Below, piece after piece: positions 12,668 to 25,600 of a stretch of DNA of 64,000 nucleotides. This stretch comes from Dirofilaria immitis (taxonomy: Eukaryota; Nematoda; Chromadorea; Rhabditida; Onchocercidae): positions 620,001 to 684,000 of the forward strand of contig JAKNDB010000054.1 in the NCBI GenBank assembly GCA_024305405.1, given 5' to 3'. How positions within the stretch are numbered: the first letter of the stretch is position 1; each line of letters starts with the position of its first letter. Below the pieces are notes generated by a model. That model saw only the letters and a program-made list of their open reading frames with translations. It did no database searches and was not told where the DNA came from. The position numbers and the translations under genes are program-made.

Positions 12668-15172
12668 ATTTTCAAATATTTGATATATAGTTTTTTCTAT
12701 CAGTATGTAGTATATAATTTACCTTGTCGTAAATTTTAGATAATATAATTTAGGGAATCGGAGTTAGAGTTCTTATGTTGACGATATGTAACACATGAAA
12801 CGCTAAAGAATTGTCATAATTTAAATTTGGTTTGCAAATTGAAACATTAATTACAGGAAGTTTGATAGATATAAATTGTTGGTCTTTAAAAATAATTTAT
12901 GGGAAAGATTTTCTAAAACTGATGTTTTCTTTGCGGCCCTGCTTTGCAAATATTAGTTTTATGTTGATTTGATTTTGTTCATTGAACTGTCATGTGATAT
13001 ATATTGTGTAGCTTATTCTTTTATTTGTTCATATTTTTTCAAAAATAGATGTTAATTTTTTATCATTATTATTGATGTTACGCGTTTCCTATAAAAGTTT
13101 TCGAGCTTCTCGGTTGAAATTATGCTTTCATCCAATATTTAATGAGGACCTACATATCTTTACTTTTTTCATCTGAAATATTCCAGTGTAAGCCTTCGTG
13201 TTATAATAAATTAGAAGAAAGTGCAGTATGTTTTATACATACTTCACAATACAATATAACGGCAAATGAATGTAATGAAATTTTCGGCCACATAGGTTCG
13301 ATGATATTTTGAAAGTTCAGCTGAAAAAATTACACAAAAGTTGATCTAATGGTATAATTTTACCTTGTGGTAGCTTCAATTTATAGTTTACAATTGAAAA
13401 GCCATGAAATTTGCCCACAGAAAATACGATTCATTTAATATCTAATTTGGAAAGCCAAATTTAATAAAATGCACCATTATGCTTTGTCAACTAGGATTAG
13501 GATTAACAATTACATGATATGTTTGGATTCAACACAGTTATCTGTAGAAATTCGAAAAACTAAGATCAACCTTAGAGAAATTGTTCAACTTTGAAAATAT
13601 TGAAAAGACATAGCGTAAAGCTGATCAGCATGAAACAATGAAATTTTGGATTATAATCGGGCATTAAACGGTTAGACAATTTTTCTGGTGCTGCTGATAA
13701 ATCATATCATCGATCGAGAAAGAGAGATGAATAAAATTGGATCGAAATCGAAAGATAAATAAAATTCTAAGCCGATCGAATATTCAATGGATTTTTAATT
13801 GAATACTTGATCGATTTAAAATGGAAATCATATTGCTCCGCCAGATTTTCAAAAATGATCGAAGTATTGGGATGATAATATTCGCGAAGTTCTACGAATT
13901 TTGAAAAAGACAAGAAAATCAAGTCTTTGTTATTTATTCTCAGATTTAATAACTTGCTACTGTTATAAAAATAATCGAGAAAACAGAATAACTGATAATT
14001 TCGTGGATAATTACTTCCATTCCTCATTGAAAATTACAATCATATGCTAAATTTCCGGTAATTATTTAGGAAAGAGAAATGTTGCTTCAAACATTATAAT
14101 AGTATGGCATATAACAAAATCCACATCCATTTCGATTAAATATAATCAAGAACTGAACTTTTCCATCATCTCATTTCCCAATTAATGCCATATTATTATA
14201 ATTAGTTTTGCAATCCACAATTATACAGTTAAAACAAAGAAATTGCATTGATCATCCGGAATTCAGCTCAGGTAATGCTAGCTGGACTATATTTCGATCC
14301 ATATTTATCAACTTTTCTTCGATAGATAGTAAGTATATCGTAATCTATTTAATTCTCTTTTATTTCTAATATCGTAATCTATTCAACTCTTTTACTTGTT
14401 ACGATATGTATAATTAATTTTATCATTATGATAAACAACGAAATGATGGTTTGCAAAATTGCAACAAATAAATTTATATGATGTTTCATTTTTGTATTGG
14501 ATACTTGGCAACTATCTTCTTGCTTTTTTGAATTCAAATACCCATCAGCAAAAATAACGAAATTATCTTTTAATAAGCCATAAATAGTATCAAATCCGTT
14601 TTGTGCTATCTGTTCTTTCTTATCTTTTCGCAATTTTCAAGTTGCCATTCGTATCGAACTATATTATCAGCATAATATCATTTCATTCTGTAAAATGAAG
14701 AATCATTATTTTGATCCTAACTGCATCGATACACGAGATTCAGATTTTGAAACAAAACAATAAATCACAAATCTTTCTGAATTGTTAACCACTATAATAA
14801 AATGAAACTTTTCAGAAGCCTATCTATTACTTATGAAGCTTTTTTTTATATCTCATTTATTAGGACTGTCTTCAAACTCATTCAACATTTCAAAATTAGA
14901 AATGAGAAGAAAACTTCTATATTTTCAGTTTCTCCCTGAAGAATATTTTATATCATATGCAGCGATTATATTGAAATGTAAAATGAAGAAATAACGGCGA
15001 AATTTTCTTTTTATGAATTGATGAAGTCTGATTCCTAAGCCTACCATAACTAGACGAATAGAAAAAGAAGGACATAATTTCAAATTCCTTTTTTTTAAAC
15101 TATTTCGTTTCTGCTCCATTCTTTTTTTGTCAGGAATTTCTGTTGAAGATTGATAAATTGTTCTCTCTCTTA

Positions 15173-16405
15173 TCATAATGTCCAGGGACGATTGAAAACA
15201 ATGCTTTCCGAAAGATTTTCTTCAGGAAAATTTCGAAATATTTTAAAGAACATCTGAAAAAAGAAAGTTACCAATTCAACTTCTAGTTTACTGCCATCGA
15301 TTTAATCTTCACTTTAAAGAAATAATATAAAACAGAAGAAAACGAAGTAAAAGGAGAGTATGAAATAGCGTAATACTATTTATAACTTGATAGATGTTTT
15401 TAAAAAGTTATCAATTAAATTCATCAATAAAAGATATCCGAAAATCTATTACGTTCTTTGTTCTTATCATTTTGATCAAAATTCAGTGAAAATCAGCTTG
15501 CACATAGCCAAAATAGAGAGGTAGAAAAATAAGCATCGATAGATAGCATATTACCAAATTTAATTGATTATCTTTAAAGCTGCAACTATCTTTGGAGTTC
15601 TATTTGTAAACTATAAATAAAAAAGCCCGCAAAATTAATATTAATACAAAACGATTTAAGGCAATGTTTTTTGAAACACTGTAATATAACAGATAAATTG
15701 CGCGAAGCGCAATTGTCATTTCTAGCAATATAGAGCGAAGATCTTACAATTTCAAATTGTGATTTTTTAATACCTTTTTAAAGATGTATGCTAATCATTA
15801 AGATGAATAATTATACGTAAAAATAATAAAGAATTCTATACTGATAAAGATTCACAGATTTACGAAAAGAGTTTTGACATAAATTCATATATTCTGTATT
15901 CTGTATTTGTGAACTTCGAGGATCTACTAAATGTTTAAAAATATCTAAAAATTATACGATGTAAATATATGATAGGTTTTTGAGCATCATTTCAGCGTAT
16001 TAAATGCATACCAAATGAAAGCCTTCAACAAACTTATCTCCTTCGATTGATCGAATTTCATTTGCTACCAGAAACGCCTTAATGGTTGCGATAGCAAACA
16101 ATAGGGTCTGAAAAGTGAAGTTTTATAACAATTATCCTAAAATCTTTACTTATTCATTAATTCTTGGCATTTCTCAAAATCCATATCAACAATATACCCA
16201 AATAAGAATGAAAAAAAAAACTTGGAAATAGGGATTAAATATACCGCAATATTTTTTAAAGCAGCTGTAAAAATGAAAAAGTAATCATTATAGACTTTCC
16301 TGTCTTGAAATGCCTTCCCCGTATAAAACCCTATAAAATTGTTCAAGCTGAACAAATTGTGAAGATATCAGTCAAAAAAACGGAAGCAATAATTTGCCGC
16401 CCCAT
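15173..16405 (-). CDS. possible small membrane-protein gene, three exons, frame broken
   Basis: Right to left: 16150-16405 (ATG at 16405), 16012-16107 and 15173-15253, with TTTTCAG acceptors and GTAAAG and GTATGC donors. The last two join in phase and end in TGA (…RNFPEENLSESIVFNRPWTL). The first exon encodes hydrophobic segments (VFLTDIFTI, NIAVYLIPISKFFFSFLFGY) and an acidic patch (DMDFEKCQELMNK). The second has a hydrophobic start (LLFAIATIKAFLVANE). To join all three, one base must be added near 16360 and the first splice, over a 42-base intron, is off phase. It may be a real protein of about 145 aa with sequence errors, or a decayed gene. No family was recognised. Confidence 0.35.
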
Positions 16406-17834
16406 ATTTAATCAAATAAAACTACATTTCTGATAAAGGAGAGAATATCTATGTATATGATAGAACTATATCAATGATCAGCGAAAAAGACGCATGTCAA
16501 AATTTGACGCTCATATATAAAAAATAATTTAAAAAAAAATCATAAAGAATGGATGACCAATTAGAAATACTTTTCAATTTGATATCGGAGGGATTTCAAT
16601 ACATTTCTCAAATTTTGTTGCACGCATCATTGAACTTTCTAATATTTTTATTCAAAAGTAAAGAGATTTTTACATCCTTTTCTCATTTTACGGCCGTTAT
16701 ATTTCCTTTCATCTTCTTTTGAGGGCCATAATGAATAATCATAATCGAGGCCAAAAGGCTAAAGCAAGGCAAGCAGCACTATCGGCAAAATTTCCGAAGC
16801 AGATTAGCCAGATATTTCAGCGAACTGATATCATAGCTGAAAATTACAAACTACTGCGACATTTAGTATCGCTATCCGACAGAAGCTGTTAATATCACTA
16901 TCACATCATACAAGGCATGTGTGATTTTGAGCTTTGATACTTTGCTTTTGATAAGTCATGTGATCCTGATAGCCGAAGTGCTATACCTGTATTTAGATCA
17001 AAGCTGAGATTGTTCCCAAATAATTGTTTTTTTTGTTAGTGCAGTGTGAGCATAAGAATTGTTGAATTGAAAGAATTGTTCCTCACATTTTTTTCTTTTT
17101 TTTGAAATCAAATTTCCAACATATCTTGACAACATAACAAAATATCGAAATTTTTTTTTTTATAAAAACATGAAGCAAGCTTTAGACGGTATTTTTTTCT
17201 TATAGGTCTTGGCAAGATTTCTCTTGGGGAAAAAGTTTCACTTTCCAGCAGCATCCTCGTTTTTTCCTGATAATAATGTGCTTTTAACCATTTCTAGTTC
17301 TAAAATTTTAAGCCACGTATTTTGCTCAAGCCTAATTGTTATAGTTTTTCTTCGTACAGTTAATCTAACATTAAATTCTATCCTAAATCAGGTTACAACT
17401 ATGACTACTGCAAATAAGTTATTTCAAAAGTTTATGATCGCTGCAAATGCAATAAGCGTTTTCTGATAATTTATGTATTTTGCATTTGTGGTACAAAATT
17501 TTAGCGCAATTTTTAGCAATTAAAACTGTTATGCAAAAAAAAGGCCAAAAAACTGTCAAAAGCTGCGCAATTGGGAATTTTCTGCAAAAAAAAATGGAAA
17601 ATTGGCGAAAAAGAAGAGAAAAATCAAAGCACCGAAAAAATCAATGCACAATTATCACTAAAAATATCGCTAATGATGTTTCTGCCTAACTGAACTTAAT
17701 TGTTAGGTATATTTACAAAAAAAATTGTTAATTAGAAAAACTGGCACAAAAAGTCCACCCTTCATTTTGTATGGTTAAGCAAAAATTGCCCAAAGCGATA
17801 AAGCAGAATGGAAAGAGTGGATTTAGGAGAGTAT

Positions 17835-17865
<31 letters not shown>

Positions 17866-18480
17866 ACCGGATTAAACAAATTTGATTATTATTTTTACCT
17901 TTTTCAAGTACTTTTTTTGATTTTCAAATACCACTATTCCCGAAATGAGGAAAACGACTTTGGACGAGTTGCTGCTGTTATTGTTGTACATTGCTTACAT
18001 ACATATACAAAAGTAATGTATGAAATTGGAACTTGTCAAAATTAATTTCAAATTCCTGAAAAATTCTTTCTCATTCATAGATGCAGGAGGAAAAAACACA
18101 AAGTTGGAATGTGAAATTGGGAGTTGAGAAAAAAAGCCGCCTGCCACTATGCTTGTTAAGATGAAGAAGAAAATAGTGCATTCTTCTTCTTAAAATTTCT
18201 ACACACACATAACAAAAGAAAAAAAGGAAGGAAAACATCATCGGAACAGTGAAAAATGACTAAAGAAAAAAAGAATTTTTTTAAATTTAAAAATTAAAAA
18301 ATTGAAAAGAAAAACAACACTAAATATAATAATTGTTTTACACATCACCGTCATCAATGAAAAAAAAAAAAGGAAAAAAAGGATCACAGAATGCAGCACA
18401 AACCGCGGCGCGCATAAAACGTGAGAGATACGTATATAACAATGAAAGAAAATGTTGGTATTGATGTTGTTGTTACTCTT

Positions 18481-18565
18481 ATTGTTGTTATTCTTGTTGA
18501 CCTTGTTGTTGTTGTTGTTGTTGTTGGTTTCTGTGACAGTAATAATAATAGTAGGAATAATGATG

Positions 18566-18604
<39 letters not shown>

Positions 18605-18628
18605 GTACAATAGTAATAGTAATAGTAA
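18481..18628. repeat. trinucleotide microsatellites (TTG then AAT)
   Basis: A run built mainly of TTG/GTT triplets (about 18481-18530) is followed at once by AAT/GAT triplets. The long open frames seen on both strands here are products of the repeat, not genes. Confidence 0.9.
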
Positions 18629-18866
18629 ATAAGATGGTGGGTTTTTTTCAGATGATAGTATTGGATAGTGTAACTTTCTTTGTGGTACCATTTAGAAACG
18701 TGGAGGAATCTGGCCACTAACTGAAAAGTAAAGCAAAATATTAGCATTTTGGCTTGAAAGCAGCGATAGCTGGCAGCATGCGTAAATTTTTTCCTTTTAA
18801 TTTAAAAAAAAGAATCAATTTTGGCAGTAATCGTTTTATTCCTAAAATATACAATCATCCTTTTCT

Positions 18867-19036
18867 ACAGAGAGAGAGAGAGAGAGATCGAGATAGAGAG
18901 AGAGATAGATAGAGAGAGATGGAGAGAGAGGGAGAGAGAAAGGAGGATAGAGGGAGAGAGAGAGGGAGAGAGAGGGAGAGAGAAAGGAAGAGAGAGGGAG
19001 AGAGAGAGGGAGAGAGAGAGGGAGAGAGAGAGAAAA
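18867..19036. repeat. imperfect GA microsatellite, about 170 bases
   Basis: Purine-only plus strand made of GAGA runs broken by AGG and AAG. Frames through it encode Arg-Glu or Ser-Leu repeats and are not counted as genes. Confidence 0.95.
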
Positions 19037-20107
19037 AAAAGCTGATATTAATTTCCATTAATTGTTGTTTCTTTAATTATCTCTTCTTATGTTCATAATA
19101 AAATTATTTTCTCAAATGCTTGGTATATTAAATTAAACTATATCATTTCTATTGAACGCATCTGAATCTTTTAAAAAGACCTTAAATAAATAGGGATGGA
19201 TGAGCAGATATAAATAATGATAATAATAATAACAAAATAACAAAAATTAATTTCTTTTCTAATTATATAAAAAAAGGTATTTCTATTTATATTCATCCAG
19301 ACATTTTCTTAATATTTGAGATATTGCCACTAAATATTTTTCATGATGAACTTCAGAAATTTAATGAAATTATAGATGTGTTACTTTCGTCTTGCAGAAA
19401 AAGATCAAAATTTTTTTTTTTTAGATGCAAAATATGCATATGGAAAAATATGGATGAAATGTATGATTAAACTTTTTCAATTAAACTATTCTAATCACTT
19501 GGCAATTATTTTTCCCCTTCTTCCCCTTGTTTTTTTTTTCTTCTTAGTAATGCGATTTAATGCGATTTAAATTGAGGGAAAAAGTGAAGGAAGCAGTGAC
19601 AAATCAATCAATCATTTTGTGCAATACAATAGTGCATCCAAAGAATAAGAAGTGTTGAATTTCGAATAAAGCATAAGCTTCTCATCCCAATTTGCGACAG
19701 TGAAATAAAAACAAAGAATCAGGGAGAACATATTAGGAGAAGTGTTGTCGCATAAATAACGCATAACACTTTTCCTATTAAAATACGTGAGAATTTATTG
19801 TTGATGGCAAATTCAACTTGAACGTTAGCGTGATCAAATCTTATTTAAATATTTAGCATATTGAAAAGACAAAAGATGGGAAAAATACCGTGCACTGGCA
19901 AATGTCATCAAGCGATTTGGAAAGATGAAACATTCAATGACTAATGGATAAAACTAAAGGGAATAAATTAAAAAAAAAATTTGATCAGCAAATATGAAAA
20001 AGAGCGATCATTCTCATGTGCCAGTTTCAGTGAACATCATCATCATCATCAGAATTCGCATCAATTCTGATTATTATGATTTTTCGAAAATTTAAAAAGT
20101 GCTGCGG

Positions 20108-20862
20108 TTAAAAAAGAGTATACTTACATGACACAGTTGGCATGTAGCCGATACCGGGAATCAAATATGGATTGAAGGTAGCTTGTGGTACCTGAGCAGC
20201 AGCAGCAAGTTGCGCTGTAGCACCATTTGCATACACTGGTACACCACCTTTCTCAGCAGCTGGACGTTTACATGGTACAGCAGCACCTGCCTGGAACCAC
20301 ACATGCATTTTTCATACAAACGGTTAGTAAAATGCGGTTGGCAAAATATGGGAAATGGCTTTTGAACAATAATTTAAAAAAAAATTGAGGAAAAAAAAGA
20401 ACAAAAATAAAAAGTTAGTTTTTAAAAAAATCGAAGCAGTTTGATGGTGGCGGAGCAATAAAAGTTTCCTTCTTTGTAGCTTTTCATGCTTTAAGGCACA
20501 CAACATGTAAAAACAAAGTAATCATTGTGAGAATGCGAGAAAAATAATTGAATCAACAAGGAAGAAATTTTAAATGAATTAACAATTGAAAAAAAACAAA
20601 TAATTTTAGGTAAAAACAAAATTTTAAGTTAAATTTAAACAAAAAAACAAACAAAATTAAGGCATAAAACAAAAAAAAAGAAACAGAAATACTAAGAAAA
20701 GGTACCAATACAACTCTACTGAAATATTGATACCATCGGTACCCGGGTAAAACCATCGAAGAGGTAAGAATTTTTTTTGTGGCGACATCTCTGAAAAAAC
20801 GATGCGTGTCTATGTTTGTATGTGTGCGTGTCTCTGTATGTATTAGTGCGTGTTTGTATATA

Positions 20863-20925
<63 letters not shown>

Positions 20926-22577
20926 GTGAATGTGTATATATATATATGTGTGTATGTGTTTGTGTTTGTGTGTGTGTGTGTGTGTGTGTGAAAGAAAGAA
21001 ATAAACGGAAAATTGGTACCGCAGCAGCAGCAGCTAGGAGAAAGGAATTCTGATCGAACTGTTGCGACGTTGATGGCCCAGCAGCGGCAGCCGCGGCAGC
21101 AGCAGCAGCAGCAACTTGTTCCTCCTCCAAGGCACGTTTTCGATTATTTTGTAGCGTTGTTCCGGCAGTAGCATTTCCGGCTGATCCAGCTGCAGCTGCC
21201 GCTACCGCAGCAGCAGCAGCTGCAGCTAACGATGGTGATAGTGTTGCGGTAGCTGGAGCCAATTGTGGTGGTAACGTGGTAGTGGTAGCAGCAGCCGTAG
21301 CTGCTTGCGACATAGCAGCAAGATTTTGAAGCGCCATCAGCTGGGCTTGAACTTGCTGGAAGGGAAATATTCGCAATGGATGATGAACAGCCGCATTAAG
21401 CCATGCAATAATCATATACACGCACACGTACATATTCACGCACACCCACGCACACGCACACTCGCACATATATTTAAGAAGCCACCACACGAAAAATAAA
21501 AAAATTTTCACATCAAAAACAGTTCGGCGTGCACAGTTCATTTCGTTTAATTCCCTTAAAAATTCTTATTGTATTCTTTAATTTATGATTAGAAAATCGT
21601 ACGTCATTTCGCAATAAATATACAATTTTTTCACGTATTTTACTTCATACTAAATATGCAATGGTGAATTTAGATAAAGAGAAAAAGGAGAAGGAAGGAT
21701 TCATTTGAAATGCCCACTAAAATAAGAAATAGTAAAGAGATTCAGGTAAAAAATCTAAAACGGAAATACTAAATTAAAGTCTGAATCAAAGAACTTCTTT
21801 AGCAAATCATTCGAAAGTTATTGTCTCTGATACTGTATCATCTACCATGATATATCCTATAGTTAGAAGAAAAGAAAAATAAGTAAGTTTGATCAATAAA
21901 GCTGTGCATTTGATCGATTCGATCTACATATCAGACATACTACGTTAGCTACAACGTTTCCTTGTACGTGTGATACACCGATTAGAGACGTTGCATGTTT
22001 TTGATTTTATTGAAATTAGCATTATAGATAGCTATTAAAAGAATAGCATCTATCAGGTGAGCGAGCATTTTACCCGAATTTCCAGCAATAAAATTCAATT
22101 AATATTGTTTTTCTTTCCTCTTAAATAGTCAGAATTTTATTTGAAATCCTTTTAAAATATATAATTTAGCCTTACTATAATCATACAATTTCAGGTATGT
22201 TAGAAGCTACTGTGACCTATTTTTTTGCATATATCATTGTGACATTTACTAATGTCACCTTGTTATCGCCATCTTTGTAATTTAAAATATTTCGAATATC
22301 AGTTCTTTAAATCAGAATTTTTACTACGGTATTGATACCGTTATGTTGAAATAACTAATATCAGTCTATATTTTCGAATATTTAAAAATCATCTGCTGAA
22401 TTTATTTCATATCTTTATATCCTACCGAGAATAGAATTCGAGAAACTGCTATAGCTGGCAATTCGGTTCAAAAAGTTATGTATTATTATTTATTGGGTGA
22501 CTTAAATGAATGAATGAATGAATGAAATGAATCATGCTTCAAGCAGTTGTTTCAAAGATATCATAAAAGCATTTTGC

Positions 22578-22609
<32 letters not shown>

Positions 22610-25600
22610 GATATTCATTTTTACGTGAAATTTACACGTTTCCATGTTGGATGAATATCAGTAAATGAATCAATTCTACTAGCAGCGACATGTAATAAAG
22701 AGCTTAAAGCAACAGAAAAAAACTGACACGCAAAAAAAAAGATTATTTAAGGAAAAAAACACAACGTTCTTGGTCGAGCTCACAGTACACAGAAGCGAGG
22801 CAGTAACGAGTAATCTTGATTTAAATTTATTATAATAATTTCAGGTTTCATTTGTCCTTCATCTTTCAGATATACAAGGAAAGAAAGGAGTAGAAAATTC
22901 AAGGAGTAATGCCAATGAGAAATACTCCGACACTTGCATGAATGAATTTTGATTTTATAGCAATTTAAGAAAATGACATATGTGTCAATTGACGCCATTA
23001 ACGCCAACTAACTTAGTACAAAATGATGCTATTTAAGAAGTTTTTCTTTTCCTTTTACGTGCTTGTAATAGCAAGACGTGATGGAGTAGATTAAACGAAG
23101 TGATAATCACCTTTATCAGGTATATAATCAACGTCAATTTACATGTAAATTAACTAAAAGACGTATGACGTGACGTATCATCATTATCATGTTACAGTTC
23201 TTGAGTTTGGTAATCATCGTGCATACAAGTGTCGGATTACTTGTTCTGGAATTCTATTCCTAAAAATTCTGCCCCTTCCAGGAATTGCGAGTTCCCAGAA
23301 AATGATACATCAGAAAATTGTGGTAGCTTCTTTGACATTTGTTCTCAATTGAAATTCTTAAGAATTCAAAAAAATATTACTAGGATGGTAATAAAATAAT
23401 ATTTGTTAAGATATTATTAATTATATCAAAATGTGTTAAAAAAACACTTACCTTTGCTGACTTTTTATTTTTATTTTTTAGAAAATAATTATTCAAAAAG
23501 GAAATAAGAAAAAAATGAGTAAATACTAACCGCTTGATAAGCAGCTGCAGCAGCATCATTGCTTGGAACAGGCACAAGTGTCGGATACATGGTGGTGATA
23601 CCCTGATAATACTGATAAGGAAGTGCAGCTGGAACTAATGTTGCAGCTTGTGCAGCAGCTGCAGCAGCAGCTTGCTGCTGCTGTTGTTGAACGATAAGAA
23701 GTTGATCGTTAAGTGTTGCAGGACTAGCCTGACCGCTGACGACTAATTGTGCTATTGGATTCATTGTTGAAAGTGCAGCAGCAGGAGCTGCTGCTGCTGC
23801 ATTCTGATTCAATTGTGTACAAATCAAATTTTTAAGAGCCAAATTATTTCGACCATTTATCAGTAACTGATCCTTCAGATGTTGTGGTGGATGCAAATAC
23901 TTGCATTTTGGATTTTCTCGAGTACATCGACCCTATAACAAAATGGAATGAAGTAGACTGATAAAATTGAATTGATAAATAAAAGCATATAGCTTGCAAT
24001 AATTTTCTTAACAGCGGAAGAATCTTATCGAAGGAATCAATTATCTTGACGTGAAGTTTATGTGGATTAATAATATTAACTCTATAATGATATATTTCAC
24101 ACATTTTCAAGCAACTGCATTTCCTCATATTTCAAATATTTTATGGAAATTTGATGATTAAACTTCAAATCGTACGTATATGATAAACGTTGGGAGGTGA
24201 ATAGTTGAAACGTGAGCAATCATTTATATTATTTCTTTGTATTACACAGAAATAATAAGCAAGTTCGAAAAATAAAGGAATCTTACATCATACATTTGTA
24301 TTCATGCAATAATATTGAATACCGTAATAGAATTAGCTGTTATTGTCAAAAAATGAATTCATCTATTTCATTTCTCAGCTATTCTATTTAAAAGTTTACT
24401 TAGGTAGTTATAATTTTTATTGAATTTCTGAAATTCTTTTTCGTTCGCATTTCTCAACTGTTATGTTTACTATTATTGGCAATATATGTTTTGAGATGTT
24501 ATACTTATTAGAAATTTATTTTAAGATGCTATGACTCATTTCACCATTACTATTCTTATATAGTGGAAGACTTTTTTTTGATGTCACACCTATGGATGGA
24601 GCAATTAGTGGATTAGTAACTAGAAAAAAAAGTATAATTAAAATTTATTCTAGTATTTTTAGAACCAGATGTTAAATTTTCAATCAGTTTCACAACAATA
24701 TACATTTCATTCTAAATTTCAAAAATAAAAATAAAAACAAACCAATTCGTAGTTCGTTAAAGTGCAAATAGCTTATCTTTCATTTAATAGAAGAATTCTT
24801 TTGAAATAAACAAACAATTTAAGTCTAATTTTTAATATTTCTTTTATCAATATAATACTAACGAAAATACAAAACCCTAATGTTTACATTTAGAAAGTTT
24901 ATAGCAAAAGGAGTAAAAATGAAAAAATCAAACACATTTAACGAGAGAAATTTGAGCAATCGATAAGAAAAATAATTCCCAATCTAACCATTCCACTATA
25001 CGATTTATATCGTTGGTTATCATTCACATCGCCCAACTGGCCATTTGTTTGTTAAGAAGTGATTGATAAATGATCAGTAAGCGAAGAAGATCGAACGGCA
25101 GATCAAAGGAAAAAAAAATGAGTTTTGAATAAGAAAGAAAAATAAACCTTAATGGAATCATAACAAGCAGTAACACGACCATTTTGTACATCAACATGTG
25201 GAGGTGGGTGTGCAAATTTACATTCGATATCTGATCTCGAACACTGACCTCTTTGAAATTCACGACATACCTGAAATCCAAAATTTTTTAAAACTTAAAT
25301 TTCTTATTGAAACAATTTTTACATCCCTTATAAATTGCTTCAATTTTTCTATACTTTTTATTCGTCATTTTCTTATAATTTTTCTATATTTTTAATTTAT
25401 CTAATAGTAACAATTTATTTATGTGAATAAAATTCACTTTTTGAATAATAAAAATACATTAGTATCTTTTTCTTTCAAAAAAAAAGTCAACGATATGCTA
25501 AACTTATTAATCTTCTTATAAAATTGTTAAAAAAAAGCCCGACTTTAACTAAAGTTCAATTGAAACAAGAAAACAACTGACATCTTCTATCCATGAAGTT

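Larger units (their letters stand above)
12342..15172. other. non-coding tract between the 10.6-kb gene and the 15-kb candidate
   Basis: Holds the 3' end of the plus-strand gene, a short direct repeat (12595-12667) and otherwise unremarkable AT-rich sequence. A minus-strand open frame at 14379-14633 has a fairly protein-like polar part and a hydrophobic C-terminal end. It lacks an ATG or a convincing acceptor, so I do not call it. The 3' terminal exon of mbl-1, if it exists, could lie anywhere from here to 20.1 kb; I could not find it. Confidence 0.4.
16406..20107. other. non-coding tract with simple repeats
   Basis: Contains GA runs (17833-17866 and 18867-19036) and a TTG/AAT trinucleotide block (18481-18628), otherwise AT-rich sequence. 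Plus-strand open frames at 17209-17466 and 17480-17689 are serine- or lysine-rich and lack coding context. By position this is downstream of the last mbl-1 exon I can see, so it may be mbl-1 intron or 3' UTR. Confidence 0.4.

Noticed and set aside
14379..14633. Minus-strand ORF with a hydrophobic C-terminal end (possible tail-anchored protein)
   Set aside because: No ATG in frame before a stop, no convincing acceptor, and no matching exon.
17209..17689. Two consecutive plus-strand ORFs near 17.2-17.7 kb, one after a TTATAG acceptor
   Set aside because: Ser- and Lys-rich AT-driven composition, no consistent splice partner, and no family recognised.
18821..19058. Arg-Glu and Ser-Leu repeat ORFs
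   Set aside because: By-products of a GA microsatellite on both strands.
20700..20760. A 13-base micro-exon between TTTCAG and GTACC in mbl-1 intron 4
   Set aside because: Its length would break the phase between exons 4 and 5, which already join perfectly.
20843..21019. Continuation of the mbl-1 exon 4 frame into a His-Thr repeat
   Set aside because: The donor GCG|GTACCA ends the exon in phase 0 for exon 5; beyond it the frame runs into the intronic TG microsatellite.
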